Positions 18,122-28,134 of a DNA stretch of 64,000 nt are shown here, piece after piece. Made by a program: the position numbers and the translations under genes. Below the pieces are notes generated by a model that saw only the letters and a list, made by a program, of their open reading frames with translations, searched no databases and was not told where the DNA came from. Origin of the DNA: CAZBWS01 sp964495705 (GTDB lineage: Bacteria > Pseudomonadota > Gammaproteobacteria > HTCC5015); contig CAZBWS010000002.1 in assembly GCA_964495705.1 (NCBI GenBank), positions 1-64,000 of the forward strand, read 5' to 3'. Within the stretch, counting starts at the first letter, position 1, and the number at the start of each line of letters is the position of its first letter.

Positions 18122-21100
18122 TCAGGCCGATACATATCTTCCACAAAAGGCGCAGGCACTTTATAAACACCGGGCGTTACTGCTCGCGCCAAATAAAATA
18201 AATAGTTGCTGCGATGATACCCAGCATCCACCGCTGCAACAAAACGATCATCACGATACTCTTGATGGACGATTTTAGTTTGCTCACGCCAGTAAGCTAC
18301 TGGCTTTTGATCAAACTGAATTTCATCCAACTTAATGGCGTGGTTCAAGTTTTGATTTTCCAATTCTAAACCCGCAGGTAGTAAGTCCACTACCATTACA
18401 TCAGGGGCGCGCCATGCGGTGCCAAGTTGCAAGCGCACTAGAATCAAATCACCTACCGTTAATTCGGACGGATCGATCATCTTGCCCTTGGTATTAAAAT
18501 AATCACGACTAATACTAAGATTCTTAGAGCTTTGCGCATCGGGGGGCGTAGTGCCGTGACCTTGGAAATCAACATCGACTAATAGGTCACCCGCGCCACT
18601 ATTGATTATACTGATGCCATCTTGCAGGTCAGTGTAATCATATTTCTGCGCAAAGCTGCCGGTATATTTAAGCGTTTCGATAGCTCCCTTCAAGGCCATA
18701 TCCGCCTGCCATTCTTTGGCAAAGTGAGTCTCCAGTGCCAAACCTGCCAAGAACAAGCTATTGCGCTCTTGTGTGCTTAAATAGCTACGCTGTTGCACCT
18801 TATCCACCAGCTCAATACCTAGCTCACGGGCCTTATCCATACGCTTTTTATGGCGTAACAATAAGTGCACCGCTAATGCAGTATCACGAATATCCGAGCC
18901 ATAGTCCGCATAATAGCGATCACCACGACTTAAGATAAAAGCTTTATCAAATACTTCATCGCCCAACTGGCTGTCACCTTGGTTATGTAGAGCTAAACCT
19001 AAGTGCACTAGAGGCAAGAAGCTACGTGCGTGCTCTGCATCATGTTTTAACAAGCTGCGCAGCTTACTTAAGCTGGCCTTATTATGACGCGACAAAACAT
19101 AGGCCGCATAGGCACGATAGGCAAAGCTATAGTGTCCATCATAATCGTTCCACGGGTGGCCAAAACTGCCATTGCGTTTACTCACATAATCCTCAAGACG
19201 CCTCATCGTTTTATCGTATTGCTCCTTAGCAATATCAACACCCTGTGCTCGAGCGTCTATCAGAAAGTCTCCAACATAGGCGGTCAGCCATTGCGCTTCA
19301 CTATCTTTATTCGTCCATAGGCCATAGCCACCGTTGCTCAATTGTTTTTCAGCAATGCGTTGCAAGCCGTGCGCTATGCTTTCTAAGCGGTTCCTGCGCG
19401 TCTTGTTCTGCAAGCCCATTTGCTGCAAATTTTGCTCAGTGGCGAATAGCCAAGGGTAGGTACTACTGGTGGATTGCTCTAGACAGCCATAGGGATATTT
19501 TAACAATGCGTCCATTTGCTTGCGCATATTTAGATCAATACTGTTATTCAATTTAACCACGGCCTCTATGGACTCTGGCAGCATATCCGCAAAAGCGGAC
19601 TGCTCTAGTTCAAAACGCTCGCCCGGCTTTAGCCAAGCTTGCTTAGTTTGTGTTAAGCCCGGATAGGCTGCCCGCACCTGTATGCCCCAGTTTCGTGAAA
19701 CGGAATAACCCGGCATGCCTTGAATATCTAAATGTATCTGACTACGGCCAGCGCTATATTGTGTTTGTACCGGATAAATCAGTGTCGCTTTTTCACCTGC
19801 TTTTAAAGTTAGGCTTTGTAACTTTGTTTTTAGTTTTACAAGTCCATCGGCCTTCAGTTTTACGTCTAGCTCCTGTGCCTGATCCGTTAAGTTATGGATG
19901 TCCACAGCAAAGGTAGACTCATCCCCCATAGCCAAAAAGCGTGGCATGGCCAGCTGGGTAACTAGCGGTGCAGCTACCGTCATTTCTTTTTCTGCACTGC
20001 CAAAGCTGTCGTCGTTAAAAGCCACTGCCATCAAGCGCAGACGGCCATTAAAATCAGGGATATCTAAAGGAACCTCTGCTACACCATCGGCGCTCACATC
20101 AACTACACCGCTAAATAGTGAAACAATTTGCACTTCAGCTTGGGCTTTTTTACCCCCACGACTCAGCTCAGCATCCCCACCAAAGCGTTGCTTGGCCAGT
20201 GGGTTGTCATTTAGCTCAATTAGTTTTTGATACATGTCACGGCTATCTATTTGATAGCGACGCGGCTCAAAGAAGTACTCATGTGGGTCAGGGGTTTTGT
20301 AGTCGGTAATACTCAGCACGCCTACATCAACGGCTGCTAAAGTCAGCTTAACCTTACCGTGTTTCTTTATGTTTTTGATTTCAACTTTTGCGATATATTT
20401 TTGCTTAGGAACAATTTTTTCTGCACTGTGTATTTCTACACCAAGCTTGCGCGCCTCACGATTCAACGGCAGATGAATTAAGCCAAAGGCGCGTTTAGGG
20501 GTAATGGATGTTGCGCTTTGTTGGGCTGCTTGTAACTGCACCACCGAGATATACAAATCGTGGCGATTCCAACCTTTGCCCACGGGAATCTCTAATTTAC
20601 CCCCTTCTTTGGGCAAGCGAATACGCTGTATAAACAAAGGACGATCGGATTCAACTAATACCAAAGCCTCCCCCGCTGTGGGCGGCACCATGCTCAGTAC
20701 GGCAATGTCACCCGCCAGATAGTGTTGTTTATCTAAGGCTAGTGAAACCTTGTCTGGTCGAGACGCTTGCCCCGCCTGTTCGTTATTGCGCCAGTTACTG
20801 TACCAATCTCTACCTGCGTGGAAGCGCACTGAACTCAAGGTTCCATATTCAGGATCGCGTACCTCTAAGCGATAAGCCCCCCACTCTACGGCCGCATCAA
20901 CTGTTGCCGTCTCACCCGCTTTAATACTAATGCTGCGGCTAATTTCTGCGTACTCGCGGTCTGAATATTCATAGTGCCAGCCTTGGCTTGCGCTGTACTC
21001 CCAAAAGTAGCGACGATCTTCACGAATTAATTGTACTTCCAAGCTATCCGCATTCAGCTTGTCACCCTGAGCATTGGCGCGCACAATGTCAAAGCTAACA

Positions 21101-23082
21101 CGGCTATTGGCTTCAGGGCTCTTATCTTTAAAGCTGGGGCGTATGCCAATCATAGCTGGCTTGGGCCAAACGATACTTTTGTGGCGACGTGTAACAGGGC
21201 GGCCACCCGACTCAAACAGGCTAGCCAACAAAGTCACCTCGACTGGAGACTTGGCCTGTTTCCAGCGACTTTCAATGGCTACTTCTGCCAAACCCGAGTT
21301 ATTCAAATTAATATTATCTAAGCTATAGCTTTGCTTTAACTGATCTTCCTTAATATTGCCAAACTGATAATCCTTTAAACGGGCAATAGGGTCGCGTTTA
21401 GGCCGAATGCGGATAGCGGGTTCTAGACGGTTGCCCGCCGCAGGGGCGCCATATAAGTATTCACCTAATACCTTTACTTTAACTGTTTGCGCTGCGCCAA
21501 AGAACTGAGCTTGCTGTTCGGGCGCCTGCCCAGAGTTAAAGCTAAGCTTCATACGCTCGGGTAAAAACTCTTCCACCTTGAAAGCATAACTTGTTGTGCC
21601 ACCATCAATATTTTTAACCTGTAGCTGCCACTCCCCTGTTTGCGCACCTTGAGGCAGTTCGAATTCATAATCGTAATAAGACTGATCTTGCGGCTGCCAG
21701 CTAAACTCCTTCGCCACCTGCCCGTCGGGGCGTTTGATCTTACTTTGTAATGGCACCGCCTTACCTAGGTGACCATCCACATTGCGCAACAAGGCGCTCA
21801 ATTGCACGACTTCGCCTGGACGGTATAAATCGCGAGGACCGTAAATAAATAGCTCGTGAGCGAGTTGAGGGCGGCTGCCTAAATCAAAATCGGAAAGGTC
21901 TAGAGCCGCATTTGTCAGGGGTACAATAGACACAGAACCACCCTGCTCCGCCAATAAATACCCTCCTCGATTATTAGGCTTTTGTAGCGTCGCTAGACCT
22001 TCTGGTGTTGACTCCGCACTGCCTACTTGGGCACCCTCATTATTCACCCAACTGACCTTCACTCCCTTAAGCGGCTTGGCTGTTTTCAAACTGGATAAAT
22101 GCACATCGTATTTATCTTTATAGACACGCACATGCATACCAATATCTGTCACCGCAAACCAGGTCATTTGCACATTGTCGTAATAACGTCCCGGCTTTTG
22201 CATCACGGCCATATACACACCAGGTTGCTCTAGCGCGTCAATGTTTTGCACCGGTAAATTTAATTCACGACGTTTATTTTTCGGCGCATCTAATTCGTAG
22301 CGCGCGCTGTAAACCAGTTCGGTTTCCTGTTCTAAATAACGCATGTTATAGCGATTGCCATAGCGATTATTGCGTGTCTGGTTTAAAAATTGCTGCAAAC
22401 GGTCAGGCTTTACTCGATGAAAATTCACATCCACCTCAGGCACATTAACCGTTACTACAGGCAAGCCAGAATGTAATCCCATCGGCAGAAAACTACCTTG
22501 GCTGGCAAAGCTGAAGCTGGGCTGTATGTTACGGGTCGTCACACTTTGGGATTCAGTGCTGTTTAGCTTTTCTTTATTGCCTGCCTGCAAGCCCTGATAA
22601 ACCTGTACCTTGTAAGCTTGTTTAGGCTCAATATTAGGGAAATAAGCAATTTTCCCTGACTTTGAAAGCACCCATGAACCTTTAACCAAGCCGTTTTCTG
22701 AACTTACCTGTAAATAATCATCATGCTTTTTACTCGGGTCCAGCGGTACAGAAAACGTCACCGCCAATGCATTGCCGCCATCATGACTGCGTTCTGAAAT
22801 ATCTAGTACTTTTAGCTTCATTCCTCCAAAGTCAGCATCGACCTGTGCTTGCTGATATTCAGTGGCCGCTTGAGGCTGTTTCTGAGTAGCCGTTGAACTA
22901 GTACTATCCAAGCCACTAACTGCAGTTGTGCCGACTTGAATAACTGCATCTGGCTGAGAGCGTCGAACCTCCGGAGAGCTATTCGCCCCAATAGAATCTT
23001 GGCCTTTATTATCAGAGCAAGCGCTAAAGAAAAAAGCCACTGACATAAGCAGCCAAATTTGCGTGATGCGTTTTGTATTCAT
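18122..23082 (-). CDS. yfhM: Bacterial alpha-2-macroglobulin, lipoprotein (3' end lost in assembly gap)
   Basis: About 1653 residues remain, close to the length of E. coli YfhM. The N terminus is a lipoprotein signal (ITQIWLLMSVAFFFSACSDN, cysteine at residue 22). Tandem beta-sandwich MG domains follow, including YGPRDLYRPGEVVQLSALLRNVDG. The thioester motif CLEQ is intact in YPYGCLEQSTSSTYPWLF, near residue 1199. The protein is expected to trap proteases covalently in the periplasm and protect the cell when the envelope is breached, with PBP1C repairing the wall. The sequence ends at FVEDMYRP, which is near the normal C terminus. Divergent from rsmJ. Confidence 0.94.
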
Positions 23083-23200
23083 AGTAGATCCATGCAGAGC
23101 GTTTTAATGTTGTTATTCTAAACCCATTATATAAGCGTAATATGTGCTTTGTGTGAGGATTCAGAAGTCCATTTAACAACTTGATGGTACACTTCCCAGC

Positions 23201-23983
23201 ATGAAATGGTGCAATGAAAACATCACTGAAATTACCGTCTGGGCAGCTGATGCTAAACTAAAGGCCCATGCGGATAGGCTGGCAAATCGGCTAGAACTCC
23301 CTATGAGTGAGTCATCTAGTGGCTTACAGCTTTTGTATAGCAATAACACCCTGCAACTTATTGACCACCGCCCGAAAGCGGCAGGGCCTGTCTTCGTCGA
23401 CTTCGTTAACGGTAAAGCGGCACACCGCAGGCAACACGGAGGTGGGCGAGGACAAACTATCGCCAAGGCGATTGGCCTTAAAGGCGGAATAAACCCCAGT
23501 GTATTGGACTGCACTGCGGGCATGGGACGTGACGCCTTTGTATTGGCTAGCTTGGGCTGCACTGTAACTATGCTCGAGCGTGCTCCGATTACCCATGCAT
23601 TATTAGCGGACGCGCTGAGACGCGCACAAGAAGACCCTGATACCTATAGCATCACTCAAAATATGCAGCTTTCCCCTTTATCTGCACAAAACTATTTACA
23701 ACAAGGTAAAAGTGAAAGCGATGTGATCTACATGGATCCCATGTACCCTCACCGTGAAAAATCAGCCTTAGTAAAAAAGGAAATGCGTATTTTTCGTGAG
23801 CTAGTGGGGGATGATCTAGATGCGGATACGCTGCTAGAAGCCGCACTAGATGCTAAGCCTGCAAGAGTCGTGGTTAAGCGTCCCAAAGGCGCCCCCCATC
23901 TAAACGACCAGAAACCCTCTACGACTGTTGAAAGTAAGAACACCCGCTACGATATATATCCTTTTAGGAAATTAGAAAAATGA
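23201..23983 (+). CDS. rsmJ: 16S rRNA (guanine1516-N2)-methyltransferase
   Basis: A 260-residue SAM-dependent methyltransferase acting on the small subunit rRNA. Diagnostic blocks are FVDFVNGKAAHRRQHGGGRGQTIAKAIG, the SAM-binding VLDCTAGMGRDAFVLASLG, the catalytic YMDPMYPHREKSALVKKEMR and ARVVVKRPKGAPHL. The ATG at 23201 gives a normal length. The stop overlaps the start of the next gene (ATGA). An exact dispersed 13-mer at 23268 is read CAT GCG GAT AGG CTG (HADRL). Confidence 0.94.
   Translation: MKWCNENITEITVWAADAKLKAHADRLANRLELPMSESSSGLQLLYSNNTLQLIDHRPKAAGPVFVDFVNGKAAHRRQHGGGRGQTIAKAIGLKGGINPSVLDCTAGMGRDAFVLASLGCTVTMLERAPITHALLADALRRAQEDPDTYSITQNMQLSPLSAQNYLQQGKSESDVIYMDPMYPHREKSALVKKEMRIFRELVGDDLDADTLLEAALDAKPARVVVKRPKGAPHLNDQKPSTTVESKNTRYDIYPFRKLEK
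23268..23280 (+). repeat. Dispersed 13-mer, exact copy
   Basis: ATGCGGATAGGCT, plus strand, sense in rsmJ, encoding ADRL. Followed by G. Confidence 0.9.
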
Positions 23984-24357
23984 TCGCACACAAAACATTT
24001 TTGCTCCTCGGCTCTGTCAATATGTTGCTTGCCGTTATGCTCGGCGCCTTTGGCTCTCATGGTCTAAAGGGTAAAATAGAAGCGCGTTTATTTAACGCTT
24101 TCAATACGGGCGTGGAGTATCACTTTTATCACGCTCTTGGCTTGCTCGCGATTGGCGTGCTTTCACAGTGGTTAACAGACTCCAATCTACTCAAGGCATC
24201 AGGCTGGACTATGTTTGCTGGGCTGTGCTTATTTAGCGGCAGCCTTTACTGCTTGGCACTCACGGGCAATAAACTCTTTGGACCTATTACACCGATTGGC
24301 GGGTTGCTATTTATTATTAGCTGGGGGTTATTAGGTATATCCATTATCAGAGCATAA
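23980..24357 (+). CDS. ygdD: DUF423 family inner membrane protein
   Basis: A 125-residue protein with four hydrophobic segments. It carries the DUF423 signature MLLAVMLGAFGSHGLKGKIEARLFNAFNTGVEYHFYHALGLL and ends with PITPIGGLLFIISWGLLGISI. The function is unknown. It overlaps rsmJ by 4 bp and is presumably cotranscribed. Confidence 0.9.
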   Translation: MIAHKTFLLLGSVNMLLAVMLGAFGSHGLKGKIEARLFNAFNTGVEYHFYHALGLLAIGVLSQWLTDSNLLKASGWTMFAGLCLFSGSLYCLALTGNKLFGPITPIGGLLFIISWGLLGISIIRA

Positions 24358-24663
24358 AAAAAACGGAGCTATAAGCTCCGCCCAAAGGTGATGTCTTTCA
24401 CACTAAATCACTATTAAAAATCGAATTAAATATTACTCAATCTTAGGCGATTTTATTTTCTGTGCTTAATCGTCTTTTGCTCATGGCACTATCGCGACCT
24501 AACCAGCACACTGTTCAAACACCCAATATTAATCTCTATTCCTGCCATCTGACATTGGCTAGCTTGAACTAAATAAGCCTTAAGCATTAATCAACAAGAA
24601 TTGTACAGAGCGCTGCAATACTTGCCTTAACAAATGTTAAGATCACCTTCTATTCACAAGTGA
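24358..24663. other. Intergenic stretch with one hairpin
   Basis: 306 bases with no supported gene. At 24364-24380 a 7-bp stem (CGGAGCT / AGCTCCG, 3-base loop) is preceded by an A tract on the plus strand. It therefore looks like an intrinsic terminator for leftward transcripts and only a weak one for ygdD. The remaining AT-rich sequence should hold the promoter of the Crp/Fnr gene, but no clear boxes were found. Confidence 0.5.
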
Positions 24664-24672
24664 GTGCAAACC

Positions 24673-25260
24673 ATGAATGCTATTGATCATTTTATTCAAG
24701 CCATACTCAGACCCGCTGGCTGTGGAGAAAATAGCACTGTAGCGTTCTTTAAGGAGAATTTTAAAAGTATATTTCTGAAAAAAGGTGACTTCATTATTTC
24801 CGCCGGAGATATGGACTATAAGCTGTTCTTTGTGCACTCAGGCTTAATTCGAATCTATCTAGACACCCCCAATGGCGAGCAATTTACTCGCACCTTTATT
24901 AAAGAGGGTCAGGTATCTGCCGAAACCACTTATTTCTGGCAAAAGAAGCCTATCCCTGTTTCAGCTCAAGCCTTAGAAGATTGTGAAATACTCTATTGTG
25001 ACTACGCTCAATATGACGCTCTTTCAGAGACTAACATGGACTTTGCGAAACTCATGATTGCAGAGTTCAAGCAGTATAAAATTCGCCACCAAACTAGAGA
25101 GTTACTCTTGCAGTCTCTTACTGTAGAAGAGTACTACAAACGTATAAAACTCGATTTTCCTGACATTGAAAAACGGATAAAGCAATGCCATCTTGCCTCT
25201 TACTTAGGAGTGAGTGAGGTGACACTATCCAGAATCAAAAAAAAGCTAGCAGCTAGCTAA
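24673..25260 (+). CDS. Crp/Fnr family transcriptional regulator
   Basis: 195 residues from the ATG at 24673; an in-frame GTG at 24664 is an alternative. Residues ~25-120 form a cyclic-nucleotide-binding-type beta barrel (FLKKGDFIISAGDMDYKLFFVHSGLIRIYL). The C terminus has a helix-turn-helix, HLASYLGVSEVTLSRIKKKL. It lacks the iron-sulfur cysteines of Fnr and resembles the short Crp/Fnr-like regulators whose ligand is unknown. Its 3' end overlaps the relic of a flavin monooxygenase gene on the other strand, which may once have been its target. Confidence 0.85.
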   Translation: MNAIDHFIQAILRPAGCGENSTVAFFKENFKSIFLKKGDFIISAGDMDYKLFFVHSGLIRIYLDTPNGEQFTRTFIKEGQVSAETTYFWQKKPIPVSAQALEDCEILYCDYAQYDALSETNMDFAKLMIAEFKQYKIRHQTRELLLQSLTVEEYYKRIKLDFPDIEKRIKQCHLASYLGVSEVTLSRIKKKLAAS

Positions 25261-25927
25261 AATCATGATGCTCTAGCTTAAAACTGCCGGCCAACCTTCG
25301 ATAGCTAAAACTAAAGCCTGGGGACATAGCAACCACTTTACCACTGGCACTTTTATACCAACTATTACAACCACCAAACTCCCATACAGTTTGCTGCATC
25401 TCATGATGTATCGCATCTGCGCTTCAATAATAAAGATAGCGGAGGTGTGCCCAGAAATCCGACAATGCGACTCCCTGTTTACCAATTACCGGATAAGAAA
25501 TAACACCATCAGTCGCAACACACTTGCCCTTATAGCCGTATATCATGACCCCAGTTATTGGTATGAAATGACTTACCCTTAAAGCTATTTTTACCCTTGA
25601 AATTGGATATGACAGGGGTGCTTAAAGAACCTGAAGCATTAATTACATACTTGTCCGTAAAGGCGCCCTTCCCTTCAACCTCTACCTTCCAAAGAGACAG
25701 ACTTTCATCCCGTTGCATGCCCAACACATTAGATTGTACTTGTGTTTTGCTACGCAGTTGATACTTGTCAATCACGTAATTGGTGTACTCCTCAAGCTCA
25801 GACTGCTCTGCAAACATTTGCGACGCTCGAGTATGAAAAAGTCAGAAACACCTTACTTCAACAAGTTAATAGCGGCGCATTGCCCGCCAAAGCCACTGCC
25901 AATAATAATGCCCTGAAAGTGATTCAT
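25253..25927 (-). pseudogene. Decayed flavin-containing/Baeyer-Villiger-type monooxygenase
   Basis: Pieces of one FAD monooxygenase survive in order on the minus strand. The start at 25927 reads MNHFQGIIIGSGFGGQCAAINLLK, with the FAD GxGxxG motif, then a TAA and GVSDFFILERR in the same frame. A second piece (25530-25817) holds FAEQSELEEYTNYVIDKYQLRSKTQV through VINASGSLSTPVISNFKGKNSFKGKSFHTNNWGHD. The last piece ends the gene with TVWEFGGCNSWYKSASGKVVAMSPGFSFSYRR. About 675 bases remain of an expected 1.5 kb, with stops, frameshifts and internal deletions. It is non-functional. The tail overlaps the 3' end of the Crp/Fnr gene. Confidence 0.85.
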
Positions 25928-26032
25928 AGCGTTTCTCTTTGTTGTTATGCAGATGCTCTAAGATCACTTCAAACTGACCATAATGTATGTCAATTTATGA
26001 TAATTACAGAACAAGCGAAAAATACGCCAAGC

Positions 26033-26380
26033 TTAAGAAAAACTGGCACCATCGTTCAAACCTACCGTCAGGGTATTAATGTCAATAACGTCGATACAAG
26101 CCGCATTAACACGATAGATAGCCGGGTTAGAACGAGGCTTATGATGGGTATAAATACCACAGTGGCTACAAAAATAATGCTCAGCTACTTGGGTATTAAA
26201 TTGATACAAGCTAACGCTATCCATGCCGCTCAACAACTTAAAACTCCCCTCTTCTCCTGCCAGCATCACAGCGCCCTTGCGCTTGCATAGGGAGCAATTG
26301 CAACGCAGCGCTGAGGCAGTGTCTGCTATCACTTCAAATTGAACGACGCCACAATGGCAGGCCCCTTGGTAAGTTTTCAT
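26033..26380 (-). CDS. GFA (glutathione-dependent formaldehyde-activating-like) family protein
   Basis: 115 residues with the zinc pattern of the GFA/Mss4-like fold: GACHCGVVQFEV, LRCNCSLCKRKGAVML, and HYFCSHCGIYTHHKP. Members bind zinc; most have no proven formaldehyde activity. The start codon overlaps the stop of the upstream DUF1456 gene (TAATG), so the two are coupled. Confidence 0.9.
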   Translation of the reverse strand: MKTYQGACHCGVVQFEVIADTASALRCNCSLCKRKGAVMLAGEEGSFKLLSGMDSVSLYQFNTQVAEHYFCSHCGIYTHHKPRSNPAIYRVNAACIDVIDINTLTVGLNDGASFS

Positions 26381-26844
26381 TAATCTTCTGGTCGATGCTT
26401 CAACACCATCCCCTTCAGGAACATACGAAGCACTTGATCTTTACACTGGCGGTGATGCTTATGTCCCGGCTTACGGAAAAACGCACTCAGCTCATGCTTA
26501 CTCAATTCGAAGTCGACCGATGCCAACATGTCCAATACTGCCTCAGCTTGCAAGTTCAACGCGATTTTCAACTTCATGAAAATTGCGTTATTACTTAACT
26601 CCGTTTCCGGCGCAGGCTGTGCACCATCTCTTTTGCCGCGCTTGGCATTAATAAAGCCATTCAAAAATGCAGCTAGCTCCACATCATCCATACGCACCAC
26701 TTCTGGGTCATCATCACGCTTAAGCCAGGCGCTAATCTGCTCACGGGTCACCGTATAATCGGCTTGGGCAAAGGTAGAGATAACATCAGAGTCACTCAAA
26801 TCAAAGGCATAGCGCACACGGCGTAGTACATCGTTGTTGTTCAT
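26380..26844 (-). CDS. yehS: DUF1456 family protein YehS
   Basis: 154 residues made of two copies of the DUF1456 unit: NNDVLRRVRYAFDLSDSDVISTFAQADYTVTREQISAWLKRDDDPEV and NNAIFMKLKIALNLQAEAVLDMLASVDFELSKHELSAFFRKPGHKHHR. The function is unknown. The region just upstream is broken by a 100-N run flanked by identical 55-base copies, and the second copy repeats the first codons of this gene artificially. Confidence 0.92.
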   Translation of the reverse strand: MNNNDVLRRVRYAFDLSDSDVISTFAQADYTVTREQISAWLKRDDDPEVVRMDDVELAAFLNGFINAKRGKRDGAQPAPETELSNNAIFMKLKIALNLQAEAVLDMLASVDFELSKHELSAFFRKPGHKHHRQCKDQVLRMFLKGMVLKHRPED

Positions 26845-27009
26845 TTTTTTATTANNNNNNNNNNNNNNNNNNNNNNNNNNNNNNNNNNNNNNNNNNNNNN
26901 NNNNNNNNNNNNNNNNNNNNNNNNNNNNNNNNNNNNNNNNNNNNNNNNNNNNNNATCAAAGGCATAGCGCACACGGCGTAGTACATCGTTGTTGTTCATT
27001 TTTTTATTA
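26800..27009. other. Unmerged contig join: 55-base duplicate, 100 N, 55-base duplicate
   Basis: The 55 bases at 26800-26854 are identical to 26955-27009, with 26855-26954 being N. An identical overlap of exactly this length at both ends is the mark of two contigs sharing a k-mer that were scaffolded without merging. The true sequence probably has one copy and no gap. Confidence 0.92.
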
Positions 27010-27026
27010 CTCGCATTAACACTGGA

Positions 27027-27512
27027 TTAGCCACAACACTTCTTAAATTTCTTGCCACTCCCACAAGGGCAAGGGTCATTGCGCCCCACCTTCGGCGCAT
27101 CGCGGCGTACTTGCTTTAGCTCTGGCATTTTGCCGTCGTGATAAAACCATTCGCCATCTTTTTTTATAAACTCAGATAACTCGTGGTGCTGCTGACGTTC
27201 GCCGTTAACGCGGTAGTGTGCTTTAAATTCAACGGTGCCTTTTGCGTCTGTGGCCTGTCCGTCTTCTGTATTAACAATTTCTAGGCCAATCCAATCCGAA
27301 TTACTCGCCCACTGCTGGGCTACGTCTAAATCCAGCTCCGCACGCGTAGCGGTATCGTGGGTGCTTTGAATATAATCCATATTAACTTGCGTATAAGCCA
27401 CATAGCGCGAGCGCATCAGTTGTTCGGCTGTTTCCGCCTTGGCGCCATTGATTAATGGCTCACAGCAATCGCTGTAGTTCTTCTGTGTGCCACAAGGGCA
27501 TAGATCTGTCAT
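27027..27512 (-). CDS. ychJ: YchJ family protein with two SEC-C zinc motifs
   Basis: 161 residues. The N-terminal SEC-C motif is LCPCGTQKNYSDCC and the C-terminal one is DPCPCGSGKKFKKCC; both are complete zinc sites. The middle contains the NTF2-like YchJ domain (AEQLMRSRYVAYTQVNMDYIQSTHD). It overlaps the stop-start junction with the upstream gene at 27512. The function is unknown. Confidence 0.92.
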   Translation of the reverse strand: MTDLCPCGTQKNYSDCCEPLINGAKAETAEQLMRSRYVAYTQVNMDYIQSTHDTATRAELDLDVAQQWASNSDWIGLEIVNTEDGQATDAKGTVEFKAHYRVNGERQQHHELSEFIKKDGEWFYHDGKMPELKQVRRDAPKVGRNDPCPCGSGKKFKKCCG

Positions 27513-28132
27513 TACTTCTTACCTGTTAAGTCTTTGGCGCCGTCTACAGCACCTTCAACTCCAACTTTAATTAAATTAAGTGGCGCACTCAGTACGCCTT
27601 TGAATACCCCTTCCACCGCACCTTTACTAGCCTGGCTAGAAATGTTTTTAGCATCATCCATAATGCCTTGTGTTCTAGCCAAAAGATCAGGGATCTCTTT
27701 ACGTACATCGGCCACTTCCGTCAAAACCGATGGAATCGTTGTTTGTTGTGCCAGCTGAACTTCTTTCAACACCGCAGGGATCGTTTTTTGTTGTGCCAAC
27801 TGCATTTCTTTCAGCACTGCAGGCACTGTATTTTCACGCAATAACGCCACCTCCTTCAAAACCGATGGAACGACTGCGCGTGTTTTTTCAAGCTGTGCCA
27901 ATACCGCAGGTATTTCTGCTCGGACAGCTGAAACCTCTTTAGTAATCTTGGCTACTTGAGCCAGTATTTGGGGTATACCGGCACTCGCCTCTACCTGCTC
28001 TACCTGCTTTAACAAACCAGGAATTGACTCACGGGTTTTACCTAACTCCAGCGTAAATAAGATAACTGCCGTAGCCACATAACACATCGCCGCAGTGAAC
28101 AGCAGCTTACTGAAAACCTGTAGTTTTTCCAT
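27512..28132 (-). CDS. Membrane-anchored protein with 14-15-residue (I/V)P-start tandem repeats
   Basis: 206 residues, not recognised as a named family. One membrane segment (residues ~9-30) is followed by about eight repeats, each opening with Ile-Pro or Val-Pro at residues ~37, 53, 74, 88, 103, 118, 133 and 147. The central ones read IPAVLAQLEKTRAV, VPSVLKEVALLRENT, VPAVLKEMQLAQQKT, IPAVLKEVQLAQQTT and IPSVLTEVADVRKE. Prolines at a two-heptad spacing suggest a kinked helical rod outside the membrane. The C terminus is glycine/alanine-rich and amphipathic. It lies between acuI/yhdH (2 bp) and ychJ (1-bp overlap), so it is probably cotranscribed. Confidence 0.75.
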   Translation of the reverse strand: MEKLQVFSKLLFTAAMCYVATAVILFTLELGKTRESIPGLLKQVEQVEASAGIPQILAQVAKITKEVSAVRAEIPAVLAQLEKTRAVVPSVLKEVALLRENTVPAVLKEMQLAQQKTIPAVLKEVQLAQQTTIPSVLTEVADVRKEIPDLLARTQGIMDDAKNISSQASKGAVEGVFKGVLSAPLNLIKVGVEGAVDGAKDLTGKK

Positions 28133-28134
28133 GC

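Noticed and set aside
15763..23082. A 2439-residue alpha-2-macroglobulin/penicillin-binding protein fusion
   Set aside because: The frame crosses 100 N. The missing part coincides with the end of YfhM and the start of PbpC, which are separate adjacent genes in other bacteria.
25742..26290. 182-codon plus-strand frame
   Set aside because: It is antisense to the monooxygenase relic and to the GFA gene, both of which show clear family motifs; the frame itself has none.
26955..27009. Direct repeat of the yehS 5' end as a duplication or insertion footprint
   Set aside because: Identical 55-base copies on both sides of an N run recur at the KAS III gap with the same length, which indicates an assembly overlap.
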